Shown piece after piece: positions 32,844-42,173 of a stretch of DNA of 64,000 bases. This DNA comes from Zhaonella formicivorans (lineage in GTDB: Bacteria > Bacillota > DUOV01 > Zhaonellaceae): assembly GCF_004353525.1 (NCBI RefSeq), contig NZ_CP085524.1, positions 2,576,142-2,640,141 of the forward strand, in the 5' to 3' direction. Position 1 is the stretch's first letter. Each line of letters starts with the position of its first letter. The notes below the pieces were generated by a model. The model did not search any database, was not told the DNA's origin, and saw only the letters and a program-made list of their open reading frames with translations. The position numbers and the translations under genes were made by a program.

Positions 32844-33821
32844 CTACAATATGGAGTTAAAAAGATATCCGGTAAATAAGATGCCTGAACCTACTATGGC
32901 GATAAAAATTGCGAGCAACCTTGGTTTCAATACTCTTCGCAAAAGGATCATTTCCGGTACACTTAGAGCCGTTACTGCCATCATGAATGCCAGCGCTGTT
33001 CCCATGGCCACGCCCGCTCTGGTTAGTTCACTCACCAACGGTATAACCCCCGCCGCATTAGAATACAGAGGAATACCCACAGCCACAGCGATAAATACTG
33101 CTAGCGGGTTATCTTTACCTGCATATTTAGCTAAGGCGTTAGCTGGAATCCACCCGTGCATAAAGCCTCCAATGGCGATACCTATAATGACGTAGAACGA
33201 AATCTTCTTAAATAAATCCCTGGTAAACACCCAAGAATCGTACAGTCTCTCTTTAAATGTGGGTTCGGGTAAATCTAAAGCCGCATTACCTACTTTCATC
33301 TGGTAAACATATTCTTCCACATATTTTTCCAGTTTCAATTTACCGATAAGTATACCACTCACAATGGCTATGATTTCACCGGAAGCAATGTAAATTATGG
33401 CCGTCTTTAAGCCAAACATGCCGTATAAAAGCCCCACAGCCACTTCATTGACCATCGGTGCGGCAATCAGGTAGGAAAAAGTTACCCCCAATGGGACTCC
33501 AGCCTCTACAAAGCCGATAAAAAGAGGTACTGCGGAACAAGAACAGAATGGCGTAACTATGCCTAAAAGGGCGGCTAAAATATGTCCGACAAACGTGCTC
33601 CCTTTCTTTTTGGCAAGTATTTCCCTGGTTTTTTCCGGCGGAAAAAAACTTCTAAAAAAAGTAATAATATAGATGATCAAGAGCAATAAAATGAAAATCT
33701 TAATGGTGTCATAAATAAAGAAGTTCAAGGCGTCGCCAATTTTAGAACCATGGGCTATCTTAAAAACCTCATATACCAGCCAATCGGCCAATTTCTGCGT
33801 CCACGTGAACACAACAATCAC
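32844..33821 (-). CDS. arsP: ArsP-type permease (organoarsenical efflux)
   Basis: A 325-residue membrane protein of about eight helices with the ArsP signature VTPFCSCSAVPLFIGFVEAGVPLGVTFS and a second APMVNEVAVGLL block. ArsP exports trivalent methylated arsenicals using the conserved cysteine pair. The presence of arsM in the region supports this over general metal export. Start GTG 33821 or GTG 33812; AAGGAAG lies before both. The opposite-strand frame is a shadow. Confidence 0.88.
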   Translation of the reverse strand: MIVVFTWTQKLADWLVYEVFKIAHGSKIGDALNFFIYDTIKIFILLLLIIYIITFFRSFFPPEKTREILAKKKGSTFVGHILAALLGIVTPFCSCSAVPLFIGFVEAGVPLGVTFSYLIAAPMVNEVAVGLLYGMFGLKTAIIYIASGEIIAIVSGILIGKLKLEKYVEEYVYQMKVGNAALDLPEPTFKERLYDSWVFTRDLFKKISFYVIIGIAIGGFMHGWIPANALAKYAGKDNPLAVFIAVAVGIPLYSNAAGVIPLVSELTRAGVAMGTALAFMMAVTALSVPEMILLRRVLKPRLLAIFIAIVGSGILFTGYLFNSIL

Positions 33822-34075
33822 TTCCTTATATACGCTGCATTCTATATTTGTTTGGTGTTCTTCATTTCAACTGTTCTAGGTCATTTGAATCACTTTTTAC
33901 GTAATTTACAGGTAGCTACATTACAATTTTATAATATTATATATCTGTTATAAAGGTCAAGATAATTTATTTATCTTTATACGTTATTAGTCAATTACCT
34001 CTACTGTTACTAACAGGTAAAAATTGAGCATCTACGCCGACCAAATTAAAAATAAAAAAACCCTTTCGAATTAAA
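33822..34075. other. AT-rich intergenic region
   Basis: About 250 bases of very AT-rich sequence with no gene, presumably the promoter of the arsP unit. Several TATAAT-like words are present and no single promoter stands out. Confidence 0.45.
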
Positions 34076-34107
34076 CAAAGCGCCCAGGAGATATTTCCGG
34101 GCGCTAA
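34076..34107 (-). terminator. Terminator of the metallophosphoesterase gene
   Basis: AGCGCCC and GGGCGCT stem; on the minus strand it is followed by TTGTTTAATT. Confidence 0.7.
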
Positions 34108-34110
34108 AGT

Positions 34111-34830
34111 TTAGCCTTTTCCTTCCCGTAAAAGCTGTGCAAATTCATTGGGAAGACCGCTTTTTTCTATTGCTTGAGCCACATATTCCACATCATAAGG
34201 AACTTTGACAAAATCAACTTTTAAGTCATCGCCTTCCACGCCCAAAATGGCGTAAACTGCATTAGGGTCTCCGTGTTTGGGTTTGCCTACGCTTCCGGCG
34301 TTGACCAGGTGCTTATCTCCTAAAACTTTGTAAAAATGCTTGTGGGTATGACCGCACACCAGAATATCTGCTCCGCTCTGGTCAACAATCCTCTTCAACG
34401 TCTCTTCCGGCTTATCCTCAAAAAGGTATTCATTGATTTTCCTGGGGCTGCCGTGGACAACTTTTACCTTTAAGTCTCCCAGCTTGAAATCAATACTGGA
34501 GGGGGAGGCCTGCAAATATTTCTTGTTCTCTGCTGTAACTACCTTTTTCGTCCAATCTATAGATCGCTGCCCTAATTCTTTTGAATGGGGATCAGTATAA
34601 GCACAGCCGCATTCAGGTTTGTCAAAGCCAACGCCGTCATCATAGTTACCCATCACACAGGGGAGATTTTCCTTTTTGATGAGTTCAATCACTTCATTGG
34701 GGAAAGGCGCATACCCCACCAAATCCCCAGCGCAGTACACTTCCCTTATGCCCCGTTTTTTAATATCCTCTAGAACCGCTTCCAACGCTTTAATATTGCC
34801 ATGAATGTCCGAAATAATAGCCACTGACAT
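34111..34830 (-). CDS. Metallophosphoesterase
   Basis: A 239-residue calcineurin-like phosphoesterase. The dimetal ligands are seen in SDIHGN, AGDLVGY, MGNYDDG, VVHGSP and CGHTHKH. Proteins like this occur in ars clusters of Clostridia but their substrate there is unknown. It lies after an arsR and before the terminator at 34076. Confidence 0.88.
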   Translation of the reverse strand: MSVAIISDIHGNIKALEAVLEDIKKRGIREVYCAGDLVGYAPFPNEVIELIKKENLPCVMGNYDDGVGFDKPECGCAYTDPHSKELGQRSIDWTKKVVTAENKKYLQASPSSIDFKLGDLKVKVVHGSPRKINEYLFEDKPEETLKRIVDQSGADILVCGHTHKHFYKVLGDKHLVNAGSVGKPKHGDPNAVYAILGVEGDDLKVDFVKVPYDVEYVAQAIEKSGLPNEFAQLLREGKG

Positions 34831-34841
34831 AAGATCACTCC

Positions 34842-34946
34842 TCAGGGATATATGTAAAAGTTATGCTCTTCCAATTTAAAGATTAGCAAGTGACCGCCTT
34901 TATTTTTTATTTGCTCTTGTGCTTCTCGAGAGATTTCAATTTGCAT
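34842..34946 (-). CDS. Possible 34-residue peptide in the arsenic cluster
   Basis: MQIEISREAQEQIKNKGG then a short hydrophobic stretch and stop. AGAGGTG lies 5 bases before the ATG, and the reading frame fits between arsR (stop 34951) and the phosphoesterase start (34830). The opening resembles the start of HesB/CC-motif small proteins seen in such clusters, so it could be a real peptide or a truncated one. Confidence 0.4.
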   Translation of the reverse strand: MQIEISREAQEQIKNKGGHLLIFKLEEHNFYIYP

Positions 34947-34950
34947 TGCA

Positions 34951-35340
34951 TCACCTCTGACAGTTTTTCTCAGCACGCTGTTCCAAATGTTTACAAAGAG
35001 GAAAATCGGCACGCTGTTTAGGGCGTTGCTTTATAAAATTTTGTAAAGGAAGCCCGATAGCATGGGTGTAAATCGAGTTAAAACGCTCCAATTTGTCCTG
35101 TTCCAGTGAATAGTAAATCCACTTCCCATCCCTGCGGTCTTTCACTAGACCGGCTTCTTTCAGTATTCTCAAATGGTGGGAAACAGCAGGCTGGGACATC
35201 TGTAAAAATTCCATTAACTCGCACACACACATCTCCTGTTCAAAAAGCAACTGAATGATTTGGCAACGTGGTTCCTCCGACAGCGCCTTAAAAAATAAGG
35301 ATAGTTCCTGACATAAACTTTTATTTATTTCCTGTGGCAT
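34951..35340 (-). CDS. arsR: ArsR/SmtB-family repressor, second copy
   Basis: A 129-residue ArsR with the arsenite-binding CVCELMEF and recognition helix QPAVSHHLRILKEAG. The tail has extra cysteines (FPLCKHLE, KNCQR). I start at ATG 35340 behind GGAGGGAAGGCAT; the longer frame from 35364 adds unrelated residues. Located 380 bases after acr3, from which it is separated by a duplicated terminator and an inserted element. Confidence 0.9.
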   Translation of the reverse strand: MPQEINKSLCQELSLFFKALSEEPRCQIIQLLFEQEMCVCELMEFLQMSQPAVSHHLRILKEAGLVKDRRDGKWIYYSLEQDKLERFNSIYTHAIGLPLQNFIKQRPKQRADFPLCKHLEQRAEKNCQR

Positions 35341-35393
35341 ATGCCTTCCCTCCTTCTGAGGCATACTGCAGCAGTATTTTTATATTTTATGAA

Positions 35394-35716
35394 AAACGCT
35401 AACAGGTTACACTGTTAGCGTCAGCTTGTAGACAAATGAAAAATTGTAACCCATTGTGCATAGCTGCGACATATGACAAGCCATAGAGCGCTCTGTGAAG
35501 AGTTTGACTGTAAGCGGACGAGCAGCATGGATGCTGCGAGAGCGGTGGAGCGATAGGACGTCGCGTCACCGCGTGCCGCTGGAAGTAAAACGCTGAAGAG
35601 AATCAGCGCTCTTGGCGATAGTCTTTGGAGCAGCGGCACAAGGGTAAACATTTTCAGAGGGCTAATAGTAGTTTGTCGACGGTCTGACACTAACAGCTTT
35701 ACACTGTTAGCGTTGC
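35394..35716. terminator. Duplicated terminators flanking element copy C
   Basis: AACGCTAACAG-CACTGTTAGCGT (35396-35422) and CACTAACAG-CACTGTTAGCGTTGCTTTT (35688-35717) are near-identical hairpins on the two sides of the element. The right-hand one terminates acr3. Confidence 0.75.
35421..35687. mobile_element. Terminator-associated inverted-repeat element, copy C
   Basis: A 267-base element from TCAGCTTGTAGACAAA to TTTGTCGACGGTCTGA; the two ends are imperfect inverted repeats (12 of 16 match). The interior differs from copies A and B and holds several strong nested stems (GCAGCAT/ATGCTGC, GCGGTG/CACCGC, GTGCCGCT/AGCGGCAC, CGCTGA/TCAGCG). No protein is encoded. It lies between the acr3 3' end and arsR. 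Confidence 0.75.
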
Positions 35717-35720
35717 TTTT

Positions 35721-36776
35721 CTATTCAGCGGCTTGGGCATAATACTTCTTTCTAAAGCCAAGGGCTACGTTAACCAGCCAGATCATAACAGGCACTTCAA
35801 TCAACGGACCGATAACAGCCGCAAATGCCTGTCCGGACTCTATGCCGAACACCGCCACTGCTACAGCTATGGCCAATTCGAAATTGTTGCTGGCTGCTGT
35901 AAAAGATAAGGTGGTAGTCTGCTCGTAATTTACTCCGACCTTATAACTTACCCAGAAAGATACCAGGAACATGGCAAAGAAGTAAATTACCAGCGGGATA
36001 GCTATCCTGACTACATCCATCGGTAACTTGATAATGTAATTGCCTTTCAGGGAGAACATGACAACAATCGTAAATAACAAGGCAATAAGTGCCAACGGAC
36101 TGATTTTGGGGACAAAAGTTTTTTCGTACCATTCTTTGCCCTTTGCCGGAACGAGGAAGTACCGGGTCAGGAAACCGGCCACAAAGGGAATTCCCAGGTA
36201 GATGGCAACGCTTTTAGCCACTTCCCCCATGGAGATATGGACTTCCATGCCTTTCAGGCCCAACCACTCAGGCAAGACAGTAATAAAGATATAAGCATAA
36301 ACGGAATAGAACACTACCTGGAAGATGGAGTTTAAAGCTACCAAAGCTGCGGCATATTCGGCATCTCCTTTAGCCAAGCTGTTCCAGACTATAACCATGG
36401 CAATGCAGCGGGCCAGACCGATTAAAATTAAGCCTACCATGTACTCGGGATAATTTTGCAGAAAAACTATAGCCAGAATAAACATGAGGATGGGACCAAT
36501 GATCCAGTTCTGCAGTAGGGAGAGGGATATCACCTTGCGGTTCTTGAATACTTTCCCCAGTTCCTCATATTTAACTTTGGCTAACGGCGGGTACATCATT
36601 ATAATAAGTCCGATTGCAATGGGTATGGAAGTTGTGCCGACAGACAGTCTATCCAGTAAGTCCGCCACTCCCGGAAACACATAGCCCAGACCGACGCCAA
36701 AAGCCATGGCAAGAAAAATCCACAGGGTCAAGTACCTGTCCAGGAAACTCAACTTTGCCGAAACCTTTTCAGCCAT
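35721..36776 (-). CDS. acr3: Arsenite efflux permease Acr3
   Basis: A 351-residue Acr3 with ten membrane spans. [18 protein letters not shown] carries the essential Cys of TM4, and [20 protein letters not shown] the TM9 motif. It exports As(III) by proton-motive force. ATG follows AAGGGGGTAAGATA. A perfect 9-base dyad at 36791-36814 is just upstream, the expected ArsR operator. Confidence 0.94.
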   Translation of the reverse strand: MAEKVSAKLSFLDRYLTLWIFLAMAFGVGLGYVFPGVADLLDRLSVGTTSIPIAIGLIIMMYPPLAKVKYEELGKVFKNRKVISLSLLQNWIIGPILMFILAIVFLQNYPEYMVGLILIGLARCIAMVIVWNSLAKGDAEYAAALVALNSIFQVVFYSVYAYIFITVLPEWLGLKGMEVHISMGEVAKSVAIYLGIPFVAGFLTRYFLVPAKGKEWYEKTFVPKISPLALIALLFTIVVMFSLKGNYIIKLPMDVVRIAIPLVIYFFAMFLVSFWVSYKVGVNYEQTTTLSFTAASNNFELAIAVAVAVFGIESGQAFAAVIGPLIEVPVMIWLVNVALGFRKKYYAQAAE

Positions 36777-36790
36777 TATCTTACCCCCTT

Positions 36791-36814
36791 ACATATAAAA
36801 CATCGTTTATATGT
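36791..36814. promoter_or_regulatory. ArsR operator candidate of acr3
   Basis: ACATATAAA and TTTATATGT, a perfect dyad with 6-base spacer, 15 bases before the acr3 start. Confidence 0.65.
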
Positions 36815-36849
36815 ATTCTACTATGCTCGAGAAATGCAGTCAATATATT

Positions 36850-37420
36850 ATAATTTAATTATATTCTAGACTTATTATGAAGCGCCAACTTAGTTAAAAT
36901 ACCATTTTATCAGGCAAGGGGCGCAAGATGGACAACATCAATCAGAATAAACTGCAAAAGCAGATGTAAACTGAGTTCTGGATTGCATATTTTACGCGGT
37001 ATTTTCTAATACCGCTAATTCCGTAAAGTCTTATAAAATAAGGCTCTCCGGCCAGGACACCTTTTTGGTTTTTCCTTCCAATACCCTCGTTTCCGCATAG
37101 TCCGTGACCAAATGTGACCAAAAGTTAAAAAGTATCTTTGGAATATATACTGCTTTTTTTACAGTTCATCCTCACTATCGCTCCCCTTAGAAACTTCTTT
37201 TTCTCACGCCGCCCAACATGAGCGGCGCGAGAATTTGCCGGCATGTCCGGTACTATTTGCCCAAAAAAGTTGAGCGAGCAACCTCCGCCATAGGCTGCTC
37301 GCTCCGTAGGATAAACCCGTAAACGCTGCTGTTTTTATTCTATGCCAATAAAAGGCTTTTACAACCTTTACCACCCTGCCAGCGACATGAGTATTATTGT
37401 TCAGGCTAAAACAGGTCCGC
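36850..37420. other. 570-base region between the arsenic and defence clusters
   Basis: No gene supported. It contains the direct repeat GTGACCAAA/TGTGACCAAAA near 37106-37124, comparable to GTGACCAAACGGTGACC after the integrase at 55866, and GC-rich segments near 37205-37320 with short repeats (GAGCGAGCAACC). It may hold degraded remnants of the left end of the island. Confidence 0.4.
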
Positions 37421-37640
37421 TCACACCTCTTTGAATTGGGACCCGCGGGCCACCTTGCCATTATTCCCGTCCGAATAAGCATAAAAATCCGCAAGCTCAA
37501 TGGCTCTGGTCGTTGGCCACATTTCTCCCAGCACTAAAACAAGGGCACTGAGAATGTTGGACTTACCAGCATCATTAGGACCAATCAGGGCGCATTTTTG
37601 TCCATGCGGTACTTGAGGTTTTGATATCTATTCAATTACC
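37421..37640 (-). pseudogene. Remnant of an OLD/RecF-like ATPase
   Basis: On the minus strand the frame reads KCALIGPNDAGKSNILSALV..., the Walker A segment of OLD-family nucleases, with HLSVIE before and FYAYSDGNNGK after. An amber codon lies 8 codons before the Walker A region, a stop follows at 37421, and the rest of the protein is missing. It is best read as a truncated pseudogene overlapping the end of the large NTPase gene. Confidence 0.7.
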
Positions 37641-37650
37641 GAAAGATGGG

Positions 37651-40600
37651 TTAACGGAGTGCCGCATTTAGAATAAAGGCTCTTATTCGCACCCCTTGCC
37701 TTGAAAGTTCTTCAGCCTGGGCTTCAAACTTAGCCTTTGCTTCTGCCCTGCTTAGTTGGGGCACTTGGCTCTTTCGAGGATCATTGCTATCCCACTGGAC
37801 GCAATCGAACCACCCGATAAGGTATAGTCCGTGTTGGCAGCGGTTATCTTTAAGGTAGCGGTCCACAAGCTGAGTTTTCATCGCGTGATATAGTTCGGGG
37901 TGCCAGCAGCCTTTAACTTCAATGATGGCCGACACACGATCATATACATCGCCGTTCAAACTGCGAAGGACGGCGTCCACGTGAATATCTGTTCGTTCCC
38001 CGGTTCCTGGTCCTGCGCCACGGCGGATTTCAACCTCACGGTTAAAAATGATACCTCTCTGCCTGAGGTCCTCATCCAGATACCTCTTGACGTAATCAGA
38101 CAATCTGTTCTCGTCTTTTGGGCGGTAAATAGTTTTGTTATTTACCTTACATTCGTTCCATAGGTCGATTGCAGCGGGTGTTTCGTCTTGAAGTTTCATA
38201 TCTAGACGCTCCAGCGATTCTATCAGAGCTTCTAAAAGTTGATCTCCGTTTTGGACTAGGCGAACCCGCTTATCGGCCACGATTTGTAAAATATACTTTG
38301 GCTGAAGTGGTGTCCATGTTTGGCGAAGGAAAATCTCCTTGGCCGTCAGCAGCGAGTATTTCAGCCAGCTAATTTCGGGCAACTCGCGGGCAACCCTTCT
38401 AATTTCCTCACAGGCTTTACAAGTGCTGCGATTTTTAAGATGGTTCAAGATGGCGTTCCTCCACTCGGCAACGCTCTCCCTAGGACCAACCCAGTGAGCC
38501 TCTTCATCAACGGGATCTTCGGTATATGGGAACTGGCGCACAAGCCAGATGTATAAATCCGCAAGTTGCTCCTCTGTAAGCTTTGGTCCGACAGTAGTAG
38601 CATGCCAATCATCCTCTTGTACTACGGCCAAAATCACCTCGCGTCCAAAGTTAGCATCCCCTTGAATGGCCGGCCAAACGGTTAGCCAGCTAGCGTTCTC
38701 AGTATGGTTTATGAGCGCGCAGGCCGCCACAACCGCCCTTGAACGTTCTTTCTCCTCAGAGGAAGCTGGTATAGATATAAGTGATTCGGCGAAAGCCCTG
38801 GCTTCGTCAACCCCGTGGTCCAGCAAATCACTGAGCAGGCAGCCCATGCACCTGGGCTTTAACTCCTCGTCCTTTGCTTTGTCTAGCAGTGCTTTAGCAA
38901 GTCGTTCGTCCCAGCACTTTTGCACCTTGCGGGTAATAAAAATATGATCACCTTCCGCATTTTCCTTATCAATCATTAAAAGGACAGTTTTGATTATCTC
39001 TTCCGGGGCGTAGCGGTAGGCCATTTCGACCAGTGTTAGATGTAGGCTTTCGTCTCCAAAGTTGCTTGGTACAGGGTAGGCGATGATAATCGGCGCCCAC
39101 TTCTGCCAAACGTCGGCGGGCAGTTCGGAAAGAAAATGAGGTTCTTCTTGCAAAAGAAGCAGCAGAGCCCTGTAGCCAGCAAACGCCGGACGGTACAGTA
39201 TATTTTCCCCCAGCCATTCGGAGGTTCTAGGGTCCTGTTCATGCACATATCTCTTTGCTGCTTCGACTATTCTCTTCCTGGTTGTCTGGTCAGCAGCCTT
39301 CCAACCAGGCAGAGCGGTGAGATTTGGTTCAAGCTCATCACCATAGTGAGTGCTGTCGGGCTCGAGGGTCATCTCCCTGTTCAGCTGCCACCATGCCCCT
39401 ATGTTTCCAGACTCGTATTTTTCCAAGAGCACGGCAATGCGCTCTGCCGGAGGCGGTTTTAAAAGCGGCCGAGTTGGACGTCGTTCCCGCCATTTTTCCC
39501 TTACCTGGTACGTTCTTCTCATATCTTCTGCTTCCGGCGAATTCAGTTTAACTGGCTTAAAGAACCCTGAGAATATTTCGGCCAAAGCCGGGCAGCTTTT
39601 GCTGGCAAGATAGATGGCCTCTAAGTGCGCCACATCGCCTTCGTCAAAAACCCTCTCGATCAAGTGAGCCCAGGCTCGCTGCTCTTTTTCGGTCTTTGAT
39701 TCTTGCAGGCGCTCGATCATCCATGGAAGGTCTTTGCTTAGAGCAAACGGCACTTCGTAAATCATCAGAAAAGATTCTTTCTTGGGATCTTCGAGTATGG
39801 GAACTACCGTTACTAGGAATTTACGGCGCTTGTGGTCGTCACTACTCACCATGGTTTTCAGCTTTTCTAATTTCGACTGATCTTCTACGATACTAACGTA
39901 ATCTTTCATTCGCAAAAAGGCCATCTTCACAAAAGCATCCAACACGCCTGGTGAATCGAGTGCATCCCATGCTCGCAGAATTATTTCGTCCGCAAGACCT
40001 TCGAAAGGCGATAGCGACGCCCTCTCCGGCCGATGTTTCTCAACCCACTCGAGCGCCACTGGTAAATCGGAAGGTTTAAGGTGCCGGGCAACTTCGTGCG
40101 AAAGAAATGTACTATAAGCCCCAATAAAAAATTTTTTCTTAGGCGGAGTAAGGCTGGCGAACAATTCTTCTGCCGTAATATGATCTGGCCATAGTGCCCG
40201 CAGCGCGCAGCCTTTCAGTTCGTCTTCTGGATCGGCTTCGGCATCACCGACGGCCAGGGGTTTTAGCTTTGCCTTTGTTGGCCCATCCCCGATGCGGCAG
40301 ACGGCATAAGCAGCGTTGACCCGTACTGGCAGCTGTTCGGTCGAATCTAATGCAATCTCCACAAGTTCTTCTTGAAGTTCTCTTAGACCGCAGGCCTCTG
40401 CGATATCCACTGCTACCCGGCGCACGATGATGCCTTTAGTGTTGTCGCGAATATAAGGTCGGAGTTGCCTGGCCAAACCGGGATGGATTAGCTTCCCATA
40501 TTGCCTTCGAAGATCCAGGTCGAGGTCCAAAAGATTTTCTTCGTCATAAAGTTTTAGAAGGGCTCCTACCAGGAGTTCGCGTTCTTTTACATTTACGGTC

Positions 40601-41886
40601 GCGACATCGCTGCGAAGTAATACTTCGGGGTCGGTCTTCATGATCTCCGAAAACACGCGGGGCTCCATGCTGGCCAGCCAGGCCGCTGTTTCACGCAGTT
40701 GTGGGACAATTTTTCCCTCTGGTGTGCCCGGGTGGACAATCAGGCTCATTATTTGGGTGAGTGGGGCCTCATGTTGGCGGAGATACCACGCCGCGAGGAA
40801 CTCCGCGTAGGTCTGGTGCGCCCAACCCAGGCGATTCGGGCCACGTGAAGAAAATAGTCCAGTCCCCAGAGTTTCCCTAATGGCCGCTTCGCTGACTTCA
40901 AATTGTCGACCGTTTGAACTCTCGCTCCCCCCTATAAGATCTCTTATCGTGGCATCTCCATCAGGAACATCGCCTCTATCCATGCCGACCCAGACAGCGT
41001 TTTTGCCGGCAAAGATAGAAACGGCTGCGATGCGTGCCGCCACCATTAAGCGCTGCTCAGATTCGAATTCGCCAACCAGCCGTGCCTCACGACGACTCTC
41101 GCTTGGCTCTTCGCAGAGCCGAAGGCAGCCATCATAGTACAATTCCGCTTGGGTGGGCGGGAACTTGCCTTTACTCCTATAACTGTTAATTAGGAACTGC
41201 AACGTAACTGGTTTAATCGCCAGCGGTACGGCTTCCCTTCGGTCGATTTCTTCCAGGAAGGCTTCTGGATCCAATCCGCTGCTTTTTGCGGCCTCAACCA
41301 CGTCAACCCGACGGAGCGGGGCCAGTTCATAAGCGCCTACGGCATCTTTGCCCCACAGTTGCTTTAACCGGTTTTCTAAGCTATTTGGCCAGTCCGCTGT
41401 CCGGCAAATGATGCGCAAGAAAAGCCGGTCAACGGGGCAATTCTTAAATTCTTCGCCCAGCTTGGCTACCACCGTATTAATTGGTAGCGGACACTCATCA
41501 AGGCTGTCGAGGAACAGGTGCAACGGATGGTTCCCACTCAGCCAGGATTGAAAAACGGGGTTTTCAAAGAGCAGCTTACACAGACCTTCGTCCGTTGAGC
41601 AAGCTCGTAGGTCAACCCAGAGAGTCTTTCCTCCCGCTTTTGTAACCTGCTCGTCAATCAAACTTCTTTGCAGTTCCATCGCAGTTGACTTTCCGATCCC
41701 CGGCTCGCCAAGCAAAATAAGGCAGGAGAAATCCATTATGGCTTCAAATGGGACCAGATCATGGTTAAAAAACATTCCAACCTCTGAATCTGGGTCAAGT
41801 AAATAGCCTCCATCGAGCAAGCTGATGTTGCCTGTACGGGGACACCAGAAACGTTTCCAGTTATATTTATCACCTGTCACCGGCAT
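37651..41886 (-). CDS. Large NACHT-like NTPase with HEAT-type repeats and C-terminal PD-(D/E)XK-like domain
   Basis: A 1411-residue soluble protein. Residues 55-70 hold Walker A ILLGEPGIGKSTAM and residues 122-131 the NACHT-type Walker B LHLFLDSLDE. About residues 430-1150 are helical repeats (VRVNAAYAVCRIGDG, LVARQLRPYIRDN). The C-terminal 150 residues carry RTDIHVDA (Asp near 1300) and AIIEVKG (Glu 1323, Lys 1325), a PD-(D/E)XK pattern with a following Q...Y pair. It fits a defence NTPase with a nuclease effector. It lies directly downstream of the DUF499-DUF1156-helicase genes. I do not recognise a named family. Confidence 0.8.
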   Translation of the reverse strand: MPVTGDKYNWKRFWCPRTGNISLLDGGYLLDPDSEVGMFFNHDLVPFEAIMDFSCLILLGEPGIGKSTAMELQRSLIDEQVTKAGGKTLWVDLRACSTDEGLCKLLFENPVFQSWLSGNHPLHLFLDSLDECPLPINTVVAKLGEEFKNCPVDRLFLRIICRTADWPNSLENRLKQLWGKDAVGAYELAPLRRVDVVEAAKSSGLDPEAFLEEIDRREAVPLAIKPVTLQFLINSYRSKGKFPPTQAELYYDGCLRLCEEPSESRREARLVGEFESEQRLMVAARIAAVSIFAGKNAVWVGMDRGDVPDGDATIRDLIGGSESSNGRQFEVSEAAIRETLGTGLFSSRGPNRLGWAHQTYAEFLAAWYLRQHEAPLTQIMSLIVHPGTPEGKIVPQLRETAAWLASMEPRVFSEIMKTDPEVLLRSDVATVNVKERELLVGALLKLYDEENLLDLDLDLRRQYGKLIHPGLARQLRPYIRDNTKGIIVRRVAVDIAEACGLRELQEELVEIALDSTEQLPVRVNAAYAVCRIGDGPTKAKLKPLAVGDAEADPEDELKGCALRALWPDHITAEELFASLTPPKKKFFIGAYSTFLSHEVARHLKPSDLPVALEWVEKHRPERASLSPFEGLADEIILRAWDALDSPGVLDAFVKMAFLRMKDYVSIVEDQSKLEKLKTMVSSDDHKRRKFLVTVVPILEDPKKESFLMIYEVPFALSKDLPWMIERLQESKTEKEQRAWAHLIERVFDEGDVAHLEAIYLASKSCPALAEIFSGFFKPVKLNSPEAEDMRRTYQVREKWRERRPTRPLLKPPPAERIAVLLEKYESGNIGAWWQLNREMTLEPDSTHYGDELEPNLTALPGWKAADQTTRKRIVEAAKRYVHEQDPRTSEWLGENILYRPAFAGYRALLLLLQEEPHFLSELPADVWQKWAPIIIAYPVPSNFGDESLHLTLVEMAYRYAPEEIIKTVLLMIDKENAEGDHIFITRKVQKCWDERLAKALLDKAKDEELKPRCMGCLLSDLLDHGVDEARAFAESLISIPASSEEKERSRAVVAACALINHTENASWLTVWPAIQGDANFGREVILAVVQEDDWHATTVGPKLTEEQLADLYIWLVRQFPYTEDPVDEEAHWVGPRESVAEWRNAILNHLKNRSTCKACEEIRRVARELPEISWLKYSLLTAKEIFLRQTWTPLQPKYILQIVADKRVRLVQNGDQLLEALIESLERLDMKLQDETPAAIDLWNECKVNNKTIYRPKDENRLSDYVKRYLDEDLRQRGIIFNREVEIRRGAGPGTGERTDIHVDAVLRSLNGDVYDRVSAIIEVKGCWHPELYHAMKTQLVDRYLKDNRCQHGLYLIGWFDCVQWDSNDPRKSQVPQLSRAEAKAKFEAQAEELSRQGVRIRAFILNAALR

Positions 41887-41977
41887 ATCTCCCCTAAAAA
41901 AAACTGCATATTTGAATCAATCCATAGTGAGTGAACTTTCTCAACGTGCCGAAGTATAAATTGCTGGAGCCGAATTG

Positions 41978-42088
41978 TTACTTGACTTCGTTAGCCCCAG
42001 GAATAATATGGTCTACATGAACTGAGTGGATAGCAGGATCCAACGGCTCCTCACATATAAAACATCGCAATTTTATCGGACAAGGAGC
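41978..42088 (-). pseudogene. HNH endonuclease fragment
   Basis: A 36-codon stretch between stops reads RCFICEEPLDPAIHSVHVDHIIPGANEVK, the CxxC and HVDHIIP part of an HNH nuclease. No start and no downstream N motif, so it is a leftover. It lies between the large NTPase gene and the DUF499 gene. Confidence 0.65.
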
Positions 42089-42173
42089 CTACCAATGAGT
42101 TCCTCCCTATCCGAAAGGTGGCATCTCCTTTCATATTGCTTTAATCCGCCCTTACTTCAAGGGGTCTATGTTT

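Noticed and set aside
34842-34946. TGA ending the 34-residue frame as a selenocysteine codon
   Set aside because: The frame beyond TGA overlaps the next gene and has no protein-like features or SECIS-type hairpin that I can see.
37204-37500. 98-codon frame as a gene
   Set aside because: It runs through the degraded OLD-type fragment in another frame, has no start site and no family features.
36791-42070. Shared word ACATATAAAACATCG at 36791 and 42054 as a common operator
   Set aside because: Only the first is part of a dyad; the second lies inside the HNH remnant. A 15-base AT-rich match is expected by chance in this much sequence.
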